Source: Tamarix chinensis (lineage: Eukaryota > Streptophyta > Magnoliopsida > Caryophyllales > Tamaricaceae). From it: a DNA stretch of 64,000 nucleotides. The position numbers and the translations under genes were made by a program. Positions 36,421-49,421 of this stretch are shown here, one piece after another (position 1 is the stretch's first letter; every line of letters begins with the position of its first letter). The notes beneath the pieces are model-generated. The model was not told where the DNA came from, did not search any database, and saw only the letters and a list, made by a program, of their open reading frames with translations. The stretch covers positions 39,070,610-39,134,609 of the forward strand of contig CM060173.1 of assembly GCA_030549775.1 (NCBI GenBank), in the 5' to 3' direction.

Positions 36421-37904
36421 TGAAATCTAATAATCATTTCGAACCAACATTAATCATTTCCATCTTTATTTACTTGAGGAGGGATCATATGATCCCAAAT
36501 ATACTAAGGTATTCTAATCATACTGATGCACCAAGGTGGCACAATACCAACTATTAACACAAGGACACTAAGGTATCTTAGTTGTGCTAGGACATGAAGG
36601 AGCCATAGTACTCTACCAAAAAGGAAAAAAATCCATAAGTATGCATACCCTCTATAAGTCCATAGAGCTAAATAAAGTAAGATATAGGGTCAAGATGGGG
36701 CACGAAGGCATACTATTAAATATAAAAATCAACTATAGACTAAATTACCTCTTTAGGATAGCTACCTCTAAAAACCTACTATTCCCAATCTCGAGGTCTT
36801 TTACATTAAATATTCATATTTTATTAAAGTGGCTACGAAATCACATAATACACCAATATATCTAAATTTCCATATTTAACCATTTTTACTCATTTTAGAT
36901 TATTAAAGGCAATCATAATCAAATTCAATACTAAGGTCAACATGATAATCTATCAAGGTCATCCTAGGTTCAGTTATTCACATTTAAGTGCATTAGGGTG
37001 AAAATGGCTAAATTACCATTATGACTACAATTACCACTTTATAAGCCACTTTAAATACTAATTTTATTTTATTTTATTTGTTTGTTATTACAAGGATAAA
37101 ACACAATAATTAAAGTAAAATGACTAGTTTACCTGTACATATAATATATCATGTAAAACCATAACATGTGTATCTAATTCATCTAAAATCACATATTCCC
37201 ATTCCCAACGATAAATAACACATATTAGGCATGTCTATCAAAATAAATATTATGATATTCTTAGAAAGACTAGATTACCTCTAGAGAAAACTATAATGAT
37301 AATAATAATACCAAAACAAGAATTTCTCAAACATCAAATCGTATACCTTGATGCTCAACTATAAATAAGTCATATTAGGTATTATTATGGTACATTTAAA
37401 TAAAAAATTGCCCTTGGGGCACAAAATAATAATAATTATCCTAAGAATACACCTCAGCATGCTCAACCTATTATATTGGACATACATGATATGCATAATT
37501 TATATCCAGAAATAAACCTATTTTAACATATTTTCATACACGTAATACTTTGCATAAGTCAACATGCTCCATTTTACCAAATTTCATGCTAAACTTATTG
37601 TACAGATAATTACAACATAATAAACAAGATTAATAATATTCATACATCAAAACACTAATGTGTTGTCATATAATATCTAATATTTTAGTAGAGTATAGGG
37701 ATTAACTAATTTCAAGCAAAAGCACAAAATATAAGCAACCTGCTAAAATTTATGAACCTTGAAATTCAAACTCTTTAACCTAAAAATAATACCATATTAA
37801 CCACAATAATATTTAAACCATAAAATAAAAACTAATTTTAAAATATTAATAAAGGAATAAATTACTAAAATTCCTCTCAAATCCTTAAGCTAAGAACACC
37901 CCAC

Positions 37905-38900
37905 ACTCACGCAAGAGGGAGAGCTAGAGAAAGGCATCAATGGTGTTACAAGTTGCTAAAGGTGGTGGTTAAGGGGGAGGTGTATGATGGTGGTTGGAGT
38001 GGTGGCTAGCTACAAGTAGCATGACTAGGGAGAGGGATGGGTGGTGGTACTGGTGGGATACTAGTGGATATCAGTGGTGCAAAGAAATGGGTATAATTGA
38101 GGAGGAGAGGGTAAGTAGGTGAGGTAGTGGTGGTTCAGATAGAGAGAGATACTAGAATTATAGTGGGCGTAGTGGTGGATCACAATAGAAAAGAAATGAG
38201 AGGTAGGGATGCTATGATGGCTACAACGATAAAGTTGGTCGGTGCAATGAGGGTAGCTTAGGGAGGTGAGGTTATCGACAATGAAGGAACGTAGTAGGAG
38301 TTGCTGGAAGCAAGGGAGGAGAGTAGTTGGTGATGGTAAAGAGGTATACGAGGGTTGGGATAAGGTGTGATGATAGATAGATTGATGGGTGGCTGGGGTG
38401 AGATGCTACGTTAGGAGATAAATGGGTGTGATGGAAGAGGTAACGAAAGGAGAAAGAGGGAAGAACAAGAAGGAGAGGAATCTTGGGTGGTGGTGGTGAT
38501 AGGTGATGCACTAGGAGGTAACAAAATAGAGCAATATGAGGAGTAAATAGAGAAGAAGGGAGTCAGATGGTCAAGTGGTCAGGTTTTAAAAAATGATAAG
38601 AAGAAGTAGAGGGGTGTGTGCATATATATAGACATTTGAGGAGAATATTTCAAATACAAATTAAGGGGGCATGGGGCAAGGATTCATATAGATGGCTTGA
38701 TGTAGGGGAAGGATGGTGTAGCTAGGGGAGGGTCGAATAATATAGGAGAAGAGAAATACATATACAAGCGGTTACATAGGGGCATGTTTGGCCTAAATGG
38801 GAAAGGAAGGGTATAAGCATGCTTGGATGAGGGAGAAGGAGAGAGAAAGAAAAAGGGAAAAAGAGAGAAAGAAAGAAAAGGAAAAAATAAAATAAATATA
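37905..38900 (-). repeat. Pyrimidine tract of the LTR (purine-rich on plus)
   Basis: GGTGGTGG, GAGGAG and GAAAGA runs. Equivalent to the tracts in the other A LTRs, with CpGs largely lost. Confidence 0.65.
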
Positions 38901-39186
38901 AGGTTAGGATTAGAATTAGGTTTAAATTTAGAATTAGGGTAAAATTCATTTATCCAAGATTAGGGTACCCAATTAGAAAAAATAAATAGGGAAAAAGCTA
39001 TTGGTTTGGTGTGGTTTTAAATAAAAAGGAAAAAGATAAAATAATAGGGGTAATTTATTTTTAAGAATTTATTTGTGTTATAAATCAAGGATTAACATAA
39101 ATAATTAAGCTAAGATTTAAGGGTTAGGTTTCGAATAAAAGGTTAAACGCTTGAAAATAAGAGTTACGATATTTCAGAATGTTATA

Positions 39187-39883
39187 ATAATAGTGGCATC
39201 GGAGCGTTTTACCTAGAGAGGTGCTTTAGTATACTCCACTAGATTAAGAATAGTGGCATTACTAAATTCAATACCACTAAGAATATGATTTATGATTGCA
39301 TCTAATAATGGATGTTCAATATTAACATTATCTTACATCATAATATTGTGCTCATTTATTCTTTTGTATGACGTATGTATTCTATATAACTTGGTAATAA
39401 CTATATTGCTATCTTACACAGTACATAGTGTATTGGTCATTATAGATGTTGCTTATTTCCACAAGTAGAGGGCCTAGTTAAGGATGTGCAAGTTATTAAG
39501 GACCCACAAGTTGACTTTGTTGAATATAATGCGCTACTTGGAGAGGAGTGAATGTGATACCTTTGAGGTTTGGGACATAGATTCAAGTTATTAGGTTGAT
39601 GTTTTTTATCTAGATAACTTTCGGGACTCTTAGTTCTTAATTCTTCTCTTTTATATATATTATCTTTTTTTACATGGATTAATCCTCTAAACACTTGCTT
39701 AAATTTTTGAAATATGTATGATCATCTATTTTACCATGATTTAAGTGTTTAACTATTTTTCTTTATATGTTATATAAGGATGACATGGTACGCCATACTT
39801 ATGTAGAATACGATAGTAACATTGGATTATGTTATTTTACACTTCCGATTAAAAAAATAGGTTATAAATTTTGGGGTGTCACA
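39187..39883 (+). mobile_element. 3' end of the A LTR interrupted at 34,637
   Basis: Resumes in a box (AGTGGCATCGGAGCGTTTTA), then ACTAGATTAAGAATAGTGGC, the hairpin remnant at 39,418 (CAGTACATAGTGTATTGG), TTATTTCCACAAGTAGAGGG, and the end TTTTGGGGTGTCACA at 39,883. To the right, plus-strand type B sequence starts at ACAAG, so this LTR was itself inserted in a B LTR. Confidence 0.7.
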
Positions 39884-41582
39884 ACAAGAACTTTTTATTG
39901 TCTCTATGTGAATCCTTTGATCGGTTTATCTAAACTAGTTAACCATTTTTTATAGGAGTATATAAGTTTTGGCTGTGCTAAACTAATTAACTGGATTATA
40001 AAACCAAATGACCAGTTGATCTAGAGAATGATATTTTTATTCCCTTTAAATTTAGTTTCATTTAACTTGGTATTATGCTTTAACATGATTCTTTGATTAT
40101 GAGAATACGCATCTTATCATGACTGAACTAACCTATTAAATGGATTAAATTTGTTCATAATTAACGATATCATCACCAAGTGCTTTTGGAGAATTTTGAT
40201 GGATAATTTGGGATACATATGTTATGGTATGACTCTTGAAGAAGAAAATTCTAGTTCTTGGCATAAATCAATGAACTCATTTTATGGATTAAATTGAGCT
40301 AATTTTTTATGGAATTCTCATTGAGTGTTTTTAATGGTTTTTATGGTTAATCTGATATAATTATGTGGATATAGTTCCTTTAGTATCATATGCGGTCCTT
40401 GTTTGGTGCATGACTTATTACTTAAAGTAGAAGATCATGGATCATTATATGGGTGTAGACTATCCGATCCTCAGTTATCTATAAAGGGCTAATCTACCTT
40501 TGGGAATATATTATTCCTTTAGGCTACCTTCAGGTAGGATCCTAGTTGATCCAAGTGCCTTATCTACTATAGAGACTAATGGTGTACTAGGGGGTATCAA
40601 TACTAAAGGGTCTGGTTACCTCGTTAGTTTATTTGGCTTCAGCCAAACTTTAAGTCCATTTATGGTTCTCTTAGCTTCAACCAAACTTTATGTCCTATGG
40701 TATTTGGTGTGACTTCCATGGTGTTTGCGAACATGAGGGTAATCCACATCATTACTCAAAATGGGTTGATAACTTAATAGCTTAATGATTATGTTACATT
40801 AGAATCTGGATCTAATAGTTGGTTAAATTAAATGAATCTTAGAAACATCTCATGAAATTGTATTGTTGTTTTGTCACTTGCATGATTATATGTTGATGTC
40901 CATGATGTATAAATTTCTATAATTAGAATGATGAATTGTGGATTCCTAAACTTAGCAACACATGGAATCTTAGTGTATCTCATGATTATAGTAGAGCCTA
41001 TAAATTTACTTATTACTATATGAGAATGAGAATGTGTATTTCATGTGGCGTTACATGCATCATAACTCTCATTAATAATGTAACTTGGCTTACTTACTAT
41101 ACAGTATAATGATGTTCCCATTTCTTTGGCCACTTTCTTAATCCAAGAGTAGAGGACCTTAAGTACGTTGTTGAGGATGATCAGAAGTCAACCTAGTTTG
41201 CATTTGGGCTTAGGGTAACTAAGTGTAGACTTTCAATGGTTACTCTTTTGTTGGTTATTCAAATATATAAATTTTATTATTTTCCCCTATTATGAATTGT
41301 ATCCCTTTTTATGTATTTTAGCTTGTTGTGGATTCGACGTGGTCTTGTTTGTAAACTCCAATGCTTATTAGCTCTATGTATGTATTTTTATGCACTTACT
41401 TCTTACAATTTGTTTGGTTAGTTTTATAGCCTTGTATCTTATATGAGATATATGGTAGGAATATTTCCATTGCTAGGTATGGTGGTAACACCCCATTTTT
41501 CTATAGGAGTATTTATGTATTCCTTCATATATAATGTTTTTAAAATTAAATTTTTTAATAGTGAAAAAATGGGGGTGTTAGA
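39884..41582 (+). mobile_element. Type B 5' LTR (3' part), plus strand
   Basis: Matches the reverse complement of the B copies: TTATTTGGCTTCAGCC (40,632), GGGGGTATCAATACTAAAGG (40,590), TTATTACTTAAAGTAGAAGA (40,410), and clustered dyads near 39,930-40,020. It ends AAAAAATGGGGGTGTTAG and is followed directly by a primer binding site, which makes it the 5' LTR of the gag-pol remnant at 41,980-44,681. The first part is missing or displaced by the A LTR to its left. It contains a CTACTATAGAGAC...CTAGGGGGTATC block also present in A LTRs, evidence that the two groups share ancestry. Confidence 0.8.
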
Positions 41583-41585
41583 GGT

Positions 41586-41597
41586 TGGTATTAGAGC
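41586..41597 (+). other. Primer binding site, initiator tRNA-Met type
   Basis: TGGTATTAGAGC three bases after the LTR end, one change from TGGTATCAGAGC, the complement of the 3' end of plant initiator tRNA-Met used by most plant LTR retrotransposons. Confidence 0.88.
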
Positions 41598-41979
41598 TTG
41601 ATTTTGAAAACTTATTCACTTATAAAAGTTTTTAAGCTAATACCATAGGATTTTTTTAATTGATTTCCAAACTATTTTGAGTATTAAATCCAAAAGCTCA
41701 AGTGTTTTCAAATCTTGAATAGGACGAGAGTGAGAATGGGTATAGGAATGTACTTTTGATAACCCTTTTGTGTTATTAATGTTGAGTGGGACTTAGTGCT
41801 TGATAAAAAAATTTTCCCTAATAAGTCCCAATTTTTAGGAATCAATGGTTGGAACCTATCATTTTTGAGTGCATAGAGGCTTTCATGGAGATTGTTGGTA
41901 CTTATATGGAAGGTAATATTGAAGCTCCACAACCACCTCTGTAGCCAGTTCTAGAGGATTGGCTCAGGAAAACCTGACA

Positions 41980-42720
41980 CCATCATCCACAAATGTTTGA
42001 TAATATGGAGAGGTAGATCATGTACATTGAGAAAACGTTTATCATTTTTGGTTTCCTAATAGATAATAGGGTTGATGTGGTCATGTACTATTTGAGGGGT
42101 CAAGGTGACACATGGTGGAGGAGCGTCTAGCATAGGGGTGGAGAACCTACTATTTGTGGGCCTTTTCTTGACATGCTTTGAGACAGATTCTACCCTACTC
42201 ACCTCTATATGAGAAAGTATGATGAATTCATGGCACTTCAAAGGGGAGAATGATGGTGGAGGAGTACTAAACAAGATTCATGGAATTGGTCCAATTTACC
42301 CTAGAGGTGGAGATCAGTGAGGCCATGTAGGTCTGCCATTTCAAGGTGGGCCTATGGATTAGGTACCATGAGTTGTTGGTTGGATTTTCCCTACCATACA
42401 TGATTGGTATTTACGAGTAGGCCTTACAGTCTTCTTGGGTGATTCATGCTTGAAGTGCCTAGTTTGGGGTCTGAGGAAGTTTGAGGGTCATTAACATCCT
42501 TGTGGTAGGAAGAAGGCATAATTTGGGGGCAACATACCACCTAGGAATGGTAAGACTATGAGATCAGTACCCCAATGAGGAGTTTATTCTAAGGGACATG
42601 TTAAATATAGATATTACAACTAGGTCACCTACGGTGGATTGCTTGGGCAAAAAGGTAAGTTACCATGATTGTGGTATGATGGGGTACAAGGCTTATGAGT
42701 GTTGTATTGGAAGTGGTAGT
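41980..42720 (+). pseudogene. gag: Broken gag of the Tekay/Del-like element
   Basis: Around 42,010-42,320 the translation in shifting frames gives IMYIEKTFIIFG, YYLRGQGDTWWRSV, HRGGEPT, DRFYPTHLYMRKYDEFMAL and TRFMELVQFT, the core of the retrotransposon capsid domain (Retrotrans_gag). Near 42,655-42,700 HDCGMMGYKAYEC is the CCHC zinc knuckle of nucleocapsid with its first Cys lost. Gag packages element RNA in cytoplasmic particles. There are multiple stops (two within the capsid core) and at least one frameshift near 42,250. A 72-codon minus-strand frame over this segment is a shadow. Confidence 0.85.
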
Positions 42721-42959
42721 GTTTAGAGGAGCTAGTCTTGAGCTTAGGGTACCAAAATGACTCAATAGCTGCAACAAACTCAAAGAGTTCCTTTGTCACC
42801 AACTAATGTTGCTAGTCGTGTTGCTCAACTTAAGGGGTCAGAAACCTTACAAGTCTTAGTTGGGTCAAGGGTCAGGTGGGGTCATAAGAGTTCCTTCAAG
42901 TGGGCACCTAAACTTGATTAGTTAGTCTAAGGCCCTGACCATTTGGCTAATGTGGTAAG

Positions 42960-43260
42960 CGGTATACTTACTATTTCTACCTTTTATTTGACTCTTATGC
43001 AACACATTCCTCAGTGTCATCTTCATTTGTTGCTAGAACTGCTTTATCTCCTTCATCTAGTGTTTCTACTTCTACAATGTCTCCTTCTAGGGATAGAATT
43101 GCGTGTTTTAGACTTTATATAGGAGTATCTTTAGTAGCCTACTAAGTAGAATTCCCCTTCTACCTTATAGATATTGAATTGTGTGACTTTGATGTGATCA
43201 TTAGAATGGACATGTTGGGGAAGTAATGAGTATTGATAGATTGGGTGCAAAAGCATGTGG
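42960..43260 (+). pseudogene. Retropepsin-like protease remnant
   Basis: LFDSYATHSSVSSSFV (active-site triplet at 42,990-42,998) corresponds to the LFDSGATHSF motif of gypsy proteases with the active-site Gly replaced by Tyr, and IDIELCDFDVIIRMDMLGK at 43,166-43,230 matches the protease C-terminal half. It lies between zinc knuckle and RT as expected for Ty3/gypsy. Inactive by this replacement and by stops. Confidence 0.82.
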
Positions 43261-43439
43261 TTCTTCTAGGAGCGAAGGGTGTTAGGGTCTATTATTGAAT
43301 GTGCATGTCTATCCCCTTTATAAAGGTTTTATTTGTTATTAGTTTGGGTAACCTTATTTATAAAAGATATATGTTCTTCTTGTGCAGTGTTTGAGATACT
43401 AAGACTAATGAGACATTGCTAGAACAGATGCTGATAATT

Positions 43440-44285
43440 TAAGAGTATCACAAATTTCAGAAATGCTACTAGTTCAAGATGTTGATTTCACCACTAAATT
43501 TTTGCTAGGAAACAATATGGTATCAAGATCATCATATTATATGGCACCCTTAAAGATGAAAGAGCTTAAGGCTCTACTAGAGGAATTTATGGAGAAGGGA
43601 TACATTCAAACAAGTGTATCACCCCAAGGAGCACCTATTTTATTCATCAAGAAGAAGGATCAAAGTTTGATGTTGTGCATCAATTACTAAGGATTGAATT
43701 AGGTTATGGTAAATAACTTATATCCTTGATCTCAAATCAAAGATCTATTTGACACGCTTAGAGGAGCCACAATGTTTTCCAAGATTGTTCTATGATCAGG
43801 CTACCATTAGTAAAGGGTCACTAGGTAGGATATTCTGAAGACAGTAATCTAAATTAGATGCATCCATTATGAGTTCACAATGATGCCATTCGGACTCGCT
43901 AATGCTCTAAACAAATTCATGGCTCTCATAAACTAGATCTTTAGGCAATTATTGGACCAATTTATCATGGTGTTCATTGACAATATTCTCATCTACTTTA
44001 GTAGCCACGAGGATCACAAGAAACATCTAAGGTGTACCTTGGCGTTTTTGAGAACACACTAGTTATATGCCAAATTTTCAAAGTGTGAGTTTTGCTGGAT
44101 CAAGTAACTTTCCTTTGACATGTGATTTTGAAGTATGGTATGTTTGTGAATCCTTCCAAATAGTTTTTGAGTGGCCAAGACCAATGGCGTTCAAAGAGGT
44201 GTATAATTTTCTAGGTTTGGTTAGTTATTACCATAGGTTTGTTCCATTATTATCCAAGATAGCTTACCCCTTGACCAATTTATAG
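43440..44285 (+). pseudogene. pol: Reverse transcriptase remnant, catalytic Asp lost
   Basis: A 75-codon open stretch (43,463-43,690) starts the domain: DVDFTTKFLLGNN, MAPLKMKELKALLEE, KGYIQTSVSPQGAPILFIKK. After a stop it continues with NNLYP, LFDTLRGATMFSKI, MMPFGLANAL and VFIDNILIY; the usual FIDD catalytic motif reads FIDN (43,973-43,984). After a frameshift, 44,067-44,285 gives FLGLVSYYHRFVPLLSKIAY, the connection to RNase H. The gap between FSKI and the HYEF segment (about 43,790-43,860) is badly decayed. The sequence is chromovirus-like. Reverse transcription by this copy is impossible. Confidence 0.92.
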
Positions 44286-44289
44286 AAGA

Positions 44290-44681
44290 AGCCTACATGA
44301 TCTAGTAGGGTGAGAAGTGTGGAGAGACCTTTAAGGATTTGAAAAGTCTTTTGACCTCAGCTCTAGTTCTCATGTTATCGAGTGTATTAGATGGTTTTTG
44401 GTGTATAGTGATGCTCCTAAGCATGGCTTGGGATGTGTGTTGATGTAGCATGAGTGAGTAGTGGCTTACGCTTTCCATTAGTTGAAGACACATGAGCAAA
44501 ACTATCTGACACATGATTTGGAGATTATTGCAATGGTGTCTGCTTTAAAGATTTAGAGGCATTATTTTTCAATGGTGCTCAATGCAAGTTTGTTCTCTAA
44601 TTATAAGAGCCTCAAGTACATTTTCACGTAGAGAGAGTTGAATTTAAGATAGAACCAATGGTTGGAATTGGTCAAGAATTA
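44290..44681 (+). pseudogene. pol: RNase H remnant, truncated by an LTR insertion
   Basis: In one frame with stops: GEKCGETFKDLKSLLTSALV, VYSDAPKHGLGCVLM, LKTHEQNYLTHDLEIIA, SLKYIFT and WLELVKNYG. It then stops abruptly at 44,681 where type A LTR sequence begins. The integrase that should follow is not found on the far side of the nest. The minus-strand frame 44,302-44,514 is a shadow. Confidence 0.9.
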
Positions 44682-45691
44682 TGGCAATACCCCAAATTTT
44701 ATCTAACATTAAATAATTAATATTTTAGTCTAGTCCAAATCTTAGATAATGTATATATTTACATTATCCTAATTCCTTAATCCTAAATCTAAACCACATT
44801 TTAACCCTAACCCTAATTTTAGGTGATTAATGATATATTAATCTAACCCTAACCTGAAATGATTGATGAATAAATATTAAATTAATTCACTAATCTTAAA
44901 TTTAAATCTAATTCTAAACTTGTCCCTAAATTCCTTTTTCTTTAATATTTTTCTTTTTCCTTTTCCTTTTCCTCATGTCTTGATTAGCATGATCATCCCC
45001 CTTCCTCTTCAAGCCATGCATCCCCTCTGACATGGCTCCCTCTTTTCCTTCCCACCCCCTGCGTTGCCCCTACACTTGGATTGCCCTACCCTGCTCCCCA
45101 GTTGTAGCACCACCAGCCACGCCCTGTCGCTTTCTCTTCCCATCTTGTGTGAACTCCTCAAAACAAACTTCCCTTATCCTAGAACATGTGATCATTCATC
45201 ACTTCCACCCTAACCTCCTCCCCTATAAATACCCCTCATTTCCATTCTTAATTCATTTTTATAACCTACACAAACTCTTCTCAAACTCTCTCTTCCATCC
45301 CTCAACACATTTAAGCTTCATTCATTGTTCATCGGCCATTTATTTTTCTAATAGAGCTTGACATATTTATACAACCTCATGCTACTCATCCTTTGGTGTG
45401 TCATAAACCCGTGTTGAAAACCCCTTAACTGCATCAACACTTTAGGAAACAAATAGATTATTTGTGCCAAACCTTCACACAACCATCATCTTTCCACAAC
45501 CATACCTTAGTTGCATCAAACTTCCACAATACATTGCTAATTCTCATGTGTTATTCCCACACACACTACCCTTACTTACACGCTCAAACTTGTATAGCCA
45601 TCACCCCTTTTCATCACTTCTTCATGCAACAACAATCCTAACTACGCTACAATCCCAAGCCAAACCACCACTTCTCACACCAAACCACCAT
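44682..45691 (+). mobile_element. Left part of the outermost nested A LTR
   Basis: Starts TGGCAATACCCCAAATTTTA (an altered TGTAATACCCC) inside RNase H; left flank AATTA (44,677-44,681). It has an AT-rich start with ACCCTAACCCTAATTTTAGG, then a pyrimidine tract (44,930-45,691) broken at 45,691 by a minus-strand LTR. It resumes at 59,896. Open frames at 45,032-45,361 and 45,464-45,727 are compositional. Confidence 0.72.
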
Positions 45692-48513
45692 TATAACACC
45701 CCCATTAATTGGACAGGAAAATTTTAATTTAAGAGTTAATTATGGAAGCTAAAATAATAAAAATATAAAGGTTATCGCCACACCTAGTTCAAGTATGGTT
45801 TTCACCACCATTGTCATAACAAGTGCTAAGGTTAAAATCAATATTCCTCTTAATTTTGTAACGCAATTATAAGAATCATATTAGAAAGAAAAAGCAATTG
45901 ATCATCATTATAAATAAGATAAAAATCAGTGGCTACGAAACTCAAATGAAAGGAAAATACATAAAGACTTAAGAGTCCAAGAACAATAAGATCAAATATA
46001 CACAAAAGGACACTTGATAATCCTAACTCTCAACCCATACCTAGCCTTCGGTTGATCTCATGAGCTAACCTAAAATACCACTACCCATTGAATAGGAAAG
46101 GACTCATGAAAAAGGAACCTTTCAATACAATGGTACTTAGTAACCCATCATACAAAACTAATATGAAAAAATTTCATGGGACACATAAAAGGCATCACGA
46201 TAAGACATGGTGTGAAATATTGAAATATACATGAGATGATCAAAATACGATAATCATATTAGATAAAACGATCATCCACTACTCATAATCATTCATTTAG
46301 AGAATAATGAAACTTAACAACCAAACATCAAAGGGATGCTCTCTAAAGTAATGAATAAAACCCATATCCACACCATAATCAAAACTTTTTATCACATATA
46401 TGTCATATCTCAACATCTACACCAATAAAACCATATCACCATAGGTAGGGCTCAAAGGCAACTACTAAAACACAAGTAGGTACGAAGGCTACTACCAAAA
46501 TATAGGTGGGACTGAAAGATACTAATGAACCAAAGGGAGACACAAAGGCTACCACTAAACCAATCCAATAATCATTTGGGCTAAAAATAATCATTTCCAT
46601 TTTTATTTACTCGAGGGGAGATAATATCAAACCTGAAGATACTAAGTTACTCTAGCCATACTAATACACAAAGACAACACAATATCCTACTAACTATTAA
46701 CCCAAGGATACCAAGGTAATCTAGTTGCACTAGCACATGAAGGTTGTAAAAAATCCTACTAATAAGGACACCTAATTCATAAGTATGTATACTCTCTATA
46801 AGACCACCAAGCTAAATAGAGTAAGATATATAGTGTGGCTGGGGAACTAATGCACACTAGCAAAAATCCATAACCAACCATGGGATAAACCATGTCTTTA
46901 GGGTAGACATCCCTAAAGAGCCAGCATTCCCAATTGCAAGATCTTTCACTTTAAATGTTAGTATTTTACTATGTGACCACAAAATCACATAATACACCAC
47001 TAAATCCAATTTCCATACTTAAATATTTTTGTTCATTTCCAAATATTTGAGTCAACCAAAATCAAAGTCAGCATTAAAAACCTACTAAGGTCATCCTAAG
47101 TTCAATTATTCATATTCAAGCACATTAGGCCAAAATGACCAATATGCCCCTAACGAAAAAATGGCTATACATTATACCATTTTATCCTAATGTGTAATTT
47201 TGCACATAAAATCCTGGCATGCATTTCTAGAAAATCAATTAACATTTTTCCATGCTCAATAATAGATAATACATTTTAGGCATGATTATTGGAATAATTA
47301 TCATGATATGCTCACATGAACAAATTGTCCCTAGGGCAGATAATAGTAATAATTATGTTAAAAATAAGCTTAAGTATGCTCAGCCTATCATAATGGATGT
47401 ACATGACATATATACTTTATTTCTGTCATCTAAACCTTTTTAACATAATTTTGTGCAAATAATAATTTCCACAAGTTATGTTTCACTTTACCAAAATTTA
47501 TACTAGCATTATTAGTAGAAAATTACAATGTAAAAAAAGCAGGTTGAATATAATTTTCACATCAAAATCCTAATGTGCTATTATGCAATATCTAATATTT
47601 TAGTAGAGTATAAAGATTACCTAATTTCCACAAAAATCACAAATTATAGGTAACCTACTAGAATTTATTAGGCTCCACAATCAACCTTTGTACCTAAAAA
47701 TAATATTATATTAATATTTTATCAATAAAATAATAATATGATTAAAATATTTAATAAGAAGAATTACCAAAATACCCATATGTTGTAAAAAAGGCAAAAC
47801 AAATGTTTAAATCCTCACTCTACTCATGCAACATGAGTTCAGAAATGTAGGAGGCTTTGGGGGGGAGGTGTCTTGTGGAGATTGGAGGTGGGAGCAAAGG
47901 CTAGGAAAAGCTAGTGATGGTGAGGGAAACTTAATGGTGGCATAGCTAGAAGAAGATGGAAGGTTGGGACATGGAATGGGTAGTGTAGGGAGGTAGTGTT
48001 GGCGGTGTTGGTGTTGGTGAGATAGGCATGATTGTGGGAGGTTGGTGGTGTGAGGATGGCATTGGGTTGTGATGACACTAGAGAAAGGAGTGTTGTTGGG
48101 ATATTATAAACTGGGTGGCTAAGGAAGAGAATTAGCGGGGCTTTGGTGGGGGGACTGGCTTGATACAAAAGAAGGGCATTGGGGATGAGGTAATGGTGAT
48201 GTAAGTATATAGGATGGGTGGCATGGTGGTGTGATGGTGGTTGTGGGTTGCGAGGGAAAGTGACGCATGAGAGTTATGGTTGTGAGGGAAGGTAGTAGTA
48301 AAGGGAACTATTGCTAAGTAGGGATCATCAATGGAGCTTAACATGGTGGACGAAGCAAAATGACATTTGTTGATGTTGCTAAGGAGGGGTAGTTAGGGGA
48401 GTCAACACATAAGGAAAGAGGGGCTTGTGATGATGTTTGAATAGTATTTCAAGGAGAAGAGGAAGTGTGGGGTGGTGGTTGTAAGCTCAGTAGGAAAATG
48501 GATGGTGGCTAGC
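45692..48513 (-). mobile_element. Minus-strand A LTR, first piece (whole: 45,692-59,895)
   Basis: Plus-strand start TATAACACCCCCATTAATTG at 45,692; the other end is GGGTATTACA at 59,895. Flanks ACCAT (45,687-45,691) and ACCAC (59,896-59,900) are a 5-bp duplication with one mismatch. In minus-strand order this piece has the purine tract (plus 48,513-47,830), a small dyad CTCATG/CATGAG (47,823-47,837), AAGATCTTTCACTTTAAATG complement (46,938), a GGCTACTACCAAA array (46,440-46,560), GGTACTTAGTAACC (46,130) and GCCACACCTAGTTCAAG (45,777). Without the nested insertion it is about 3.6 kb. Frames at 47,911-48,344 minus are compositional. Confidence 0.85.
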
Positions 48514-48890
48514 TGTAATACCCCATTTTTAGAAACGTTAATTATAAATTAATAATTATATGATTAGTTATAATTATTATTTTAGGAGGCTTGGTATTAA
48601 GTATGTTATTATTATTTGTATCATTATTATGACAGTTTAGGTATAAAAATAATCAAGTTAAAAAGTTGTTAGAAAATGAACTATTAATTTTAATCGTAGT
48701 ATATACCCGTAAATCTTAGCCTAATTATTTTATTAATAACCTAGACCCGTAACCCAAAGTATATTCCTAAAATTTATTCTAAATTAATTTATATTTTTCC
48801 ATTCTATTAAACTTATCCCAGTTTTGATTATTTTTTTGGATTATTTTTCTATCTGATACTCTAATATGTCCAAACTAAATCTAAAATAAA

Positions 48891-48894
<4 letters not shown>

Positions 48895-48944
<50 letters not shown>
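48895..48944. repeat. (AT)n microsatellite
   Basis: About 25 uninterrupted AT units, just upstream of the pyrimidine tract. Confidence 0.97.
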
Positions 48945-48946
<2 letters not shown>

Positions 48947-49421
48947 CTCTATCCTACCTATACCGTCTACTCTCCTTATCTCCCTCATTTTCTTACTTTA
49001 CTCAACTTATCACCTCAGCACCATCTGCATTTATACATGCATATACACGCTACACATTCACGCACACTCCACTCCCTAACCCCTTCCCTCTCTCTGTTTT
49101 GCTCGATCTCCCTAGCCTCCCGAGCCAACCAAACAACCTCACGCATGCATACACTCCACTCCAACTAGCTCTCCACTTTCCATCCTCCTCCCCTCTATCA
49201 TTTTGTTCGATTTTTCTTTCCAACCAAACAACTCCAGACCTCTACCTATGCACCTAAACAACCCCAGCTCCCTTCTTCCTACCTTAGGCTCCCATCCAGC
49301 GTAAAACCCAGCACCCAAACAACCCTCCGTATGCTTCAATCCCACAGCACCAACCACTAACTACTGCACGCATGCACCCAACAACCAGCACCAACACCAC
49401 CTCAGCTTGTGCAACCCATCA

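Larger units (their letters stand above)
34638..39186 (-). mobile_element. Solo type A LTR, 4,549 bp, perfect ATAAT duplication
   Basis: Plus-strand start TATAACACCCTTATTTG and end CAGAATGTTATA (both TRTAAYA-type ends with C-to-T changes), flanked by a perfect ATAAT duplication at 34,633-34,637 and 39,187-39,191. The target was a GATAATAGTGG box of the host LTR, which resumes exactly with AGTGGCATCGGAGCG. Minus-strand content in order: purine tract on plus 37,905-38,900, AT-rich middle, AGGTCTTTTACATTAAAT (36,795), GTAG.AACAAAGGCTACTACC array (36,240-36,420), AGCCTTAGCAATTGG complement near 34,770, end. Frames at 36,200-36,415 and 38,272-38,511 are repeat or purine-tract translations. Confidence 0.87.

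Noticed and set aside
41708..42274. Minus-strand frames over the gag region
   Set aside because: Shadows of the plus-strand gag remnant.
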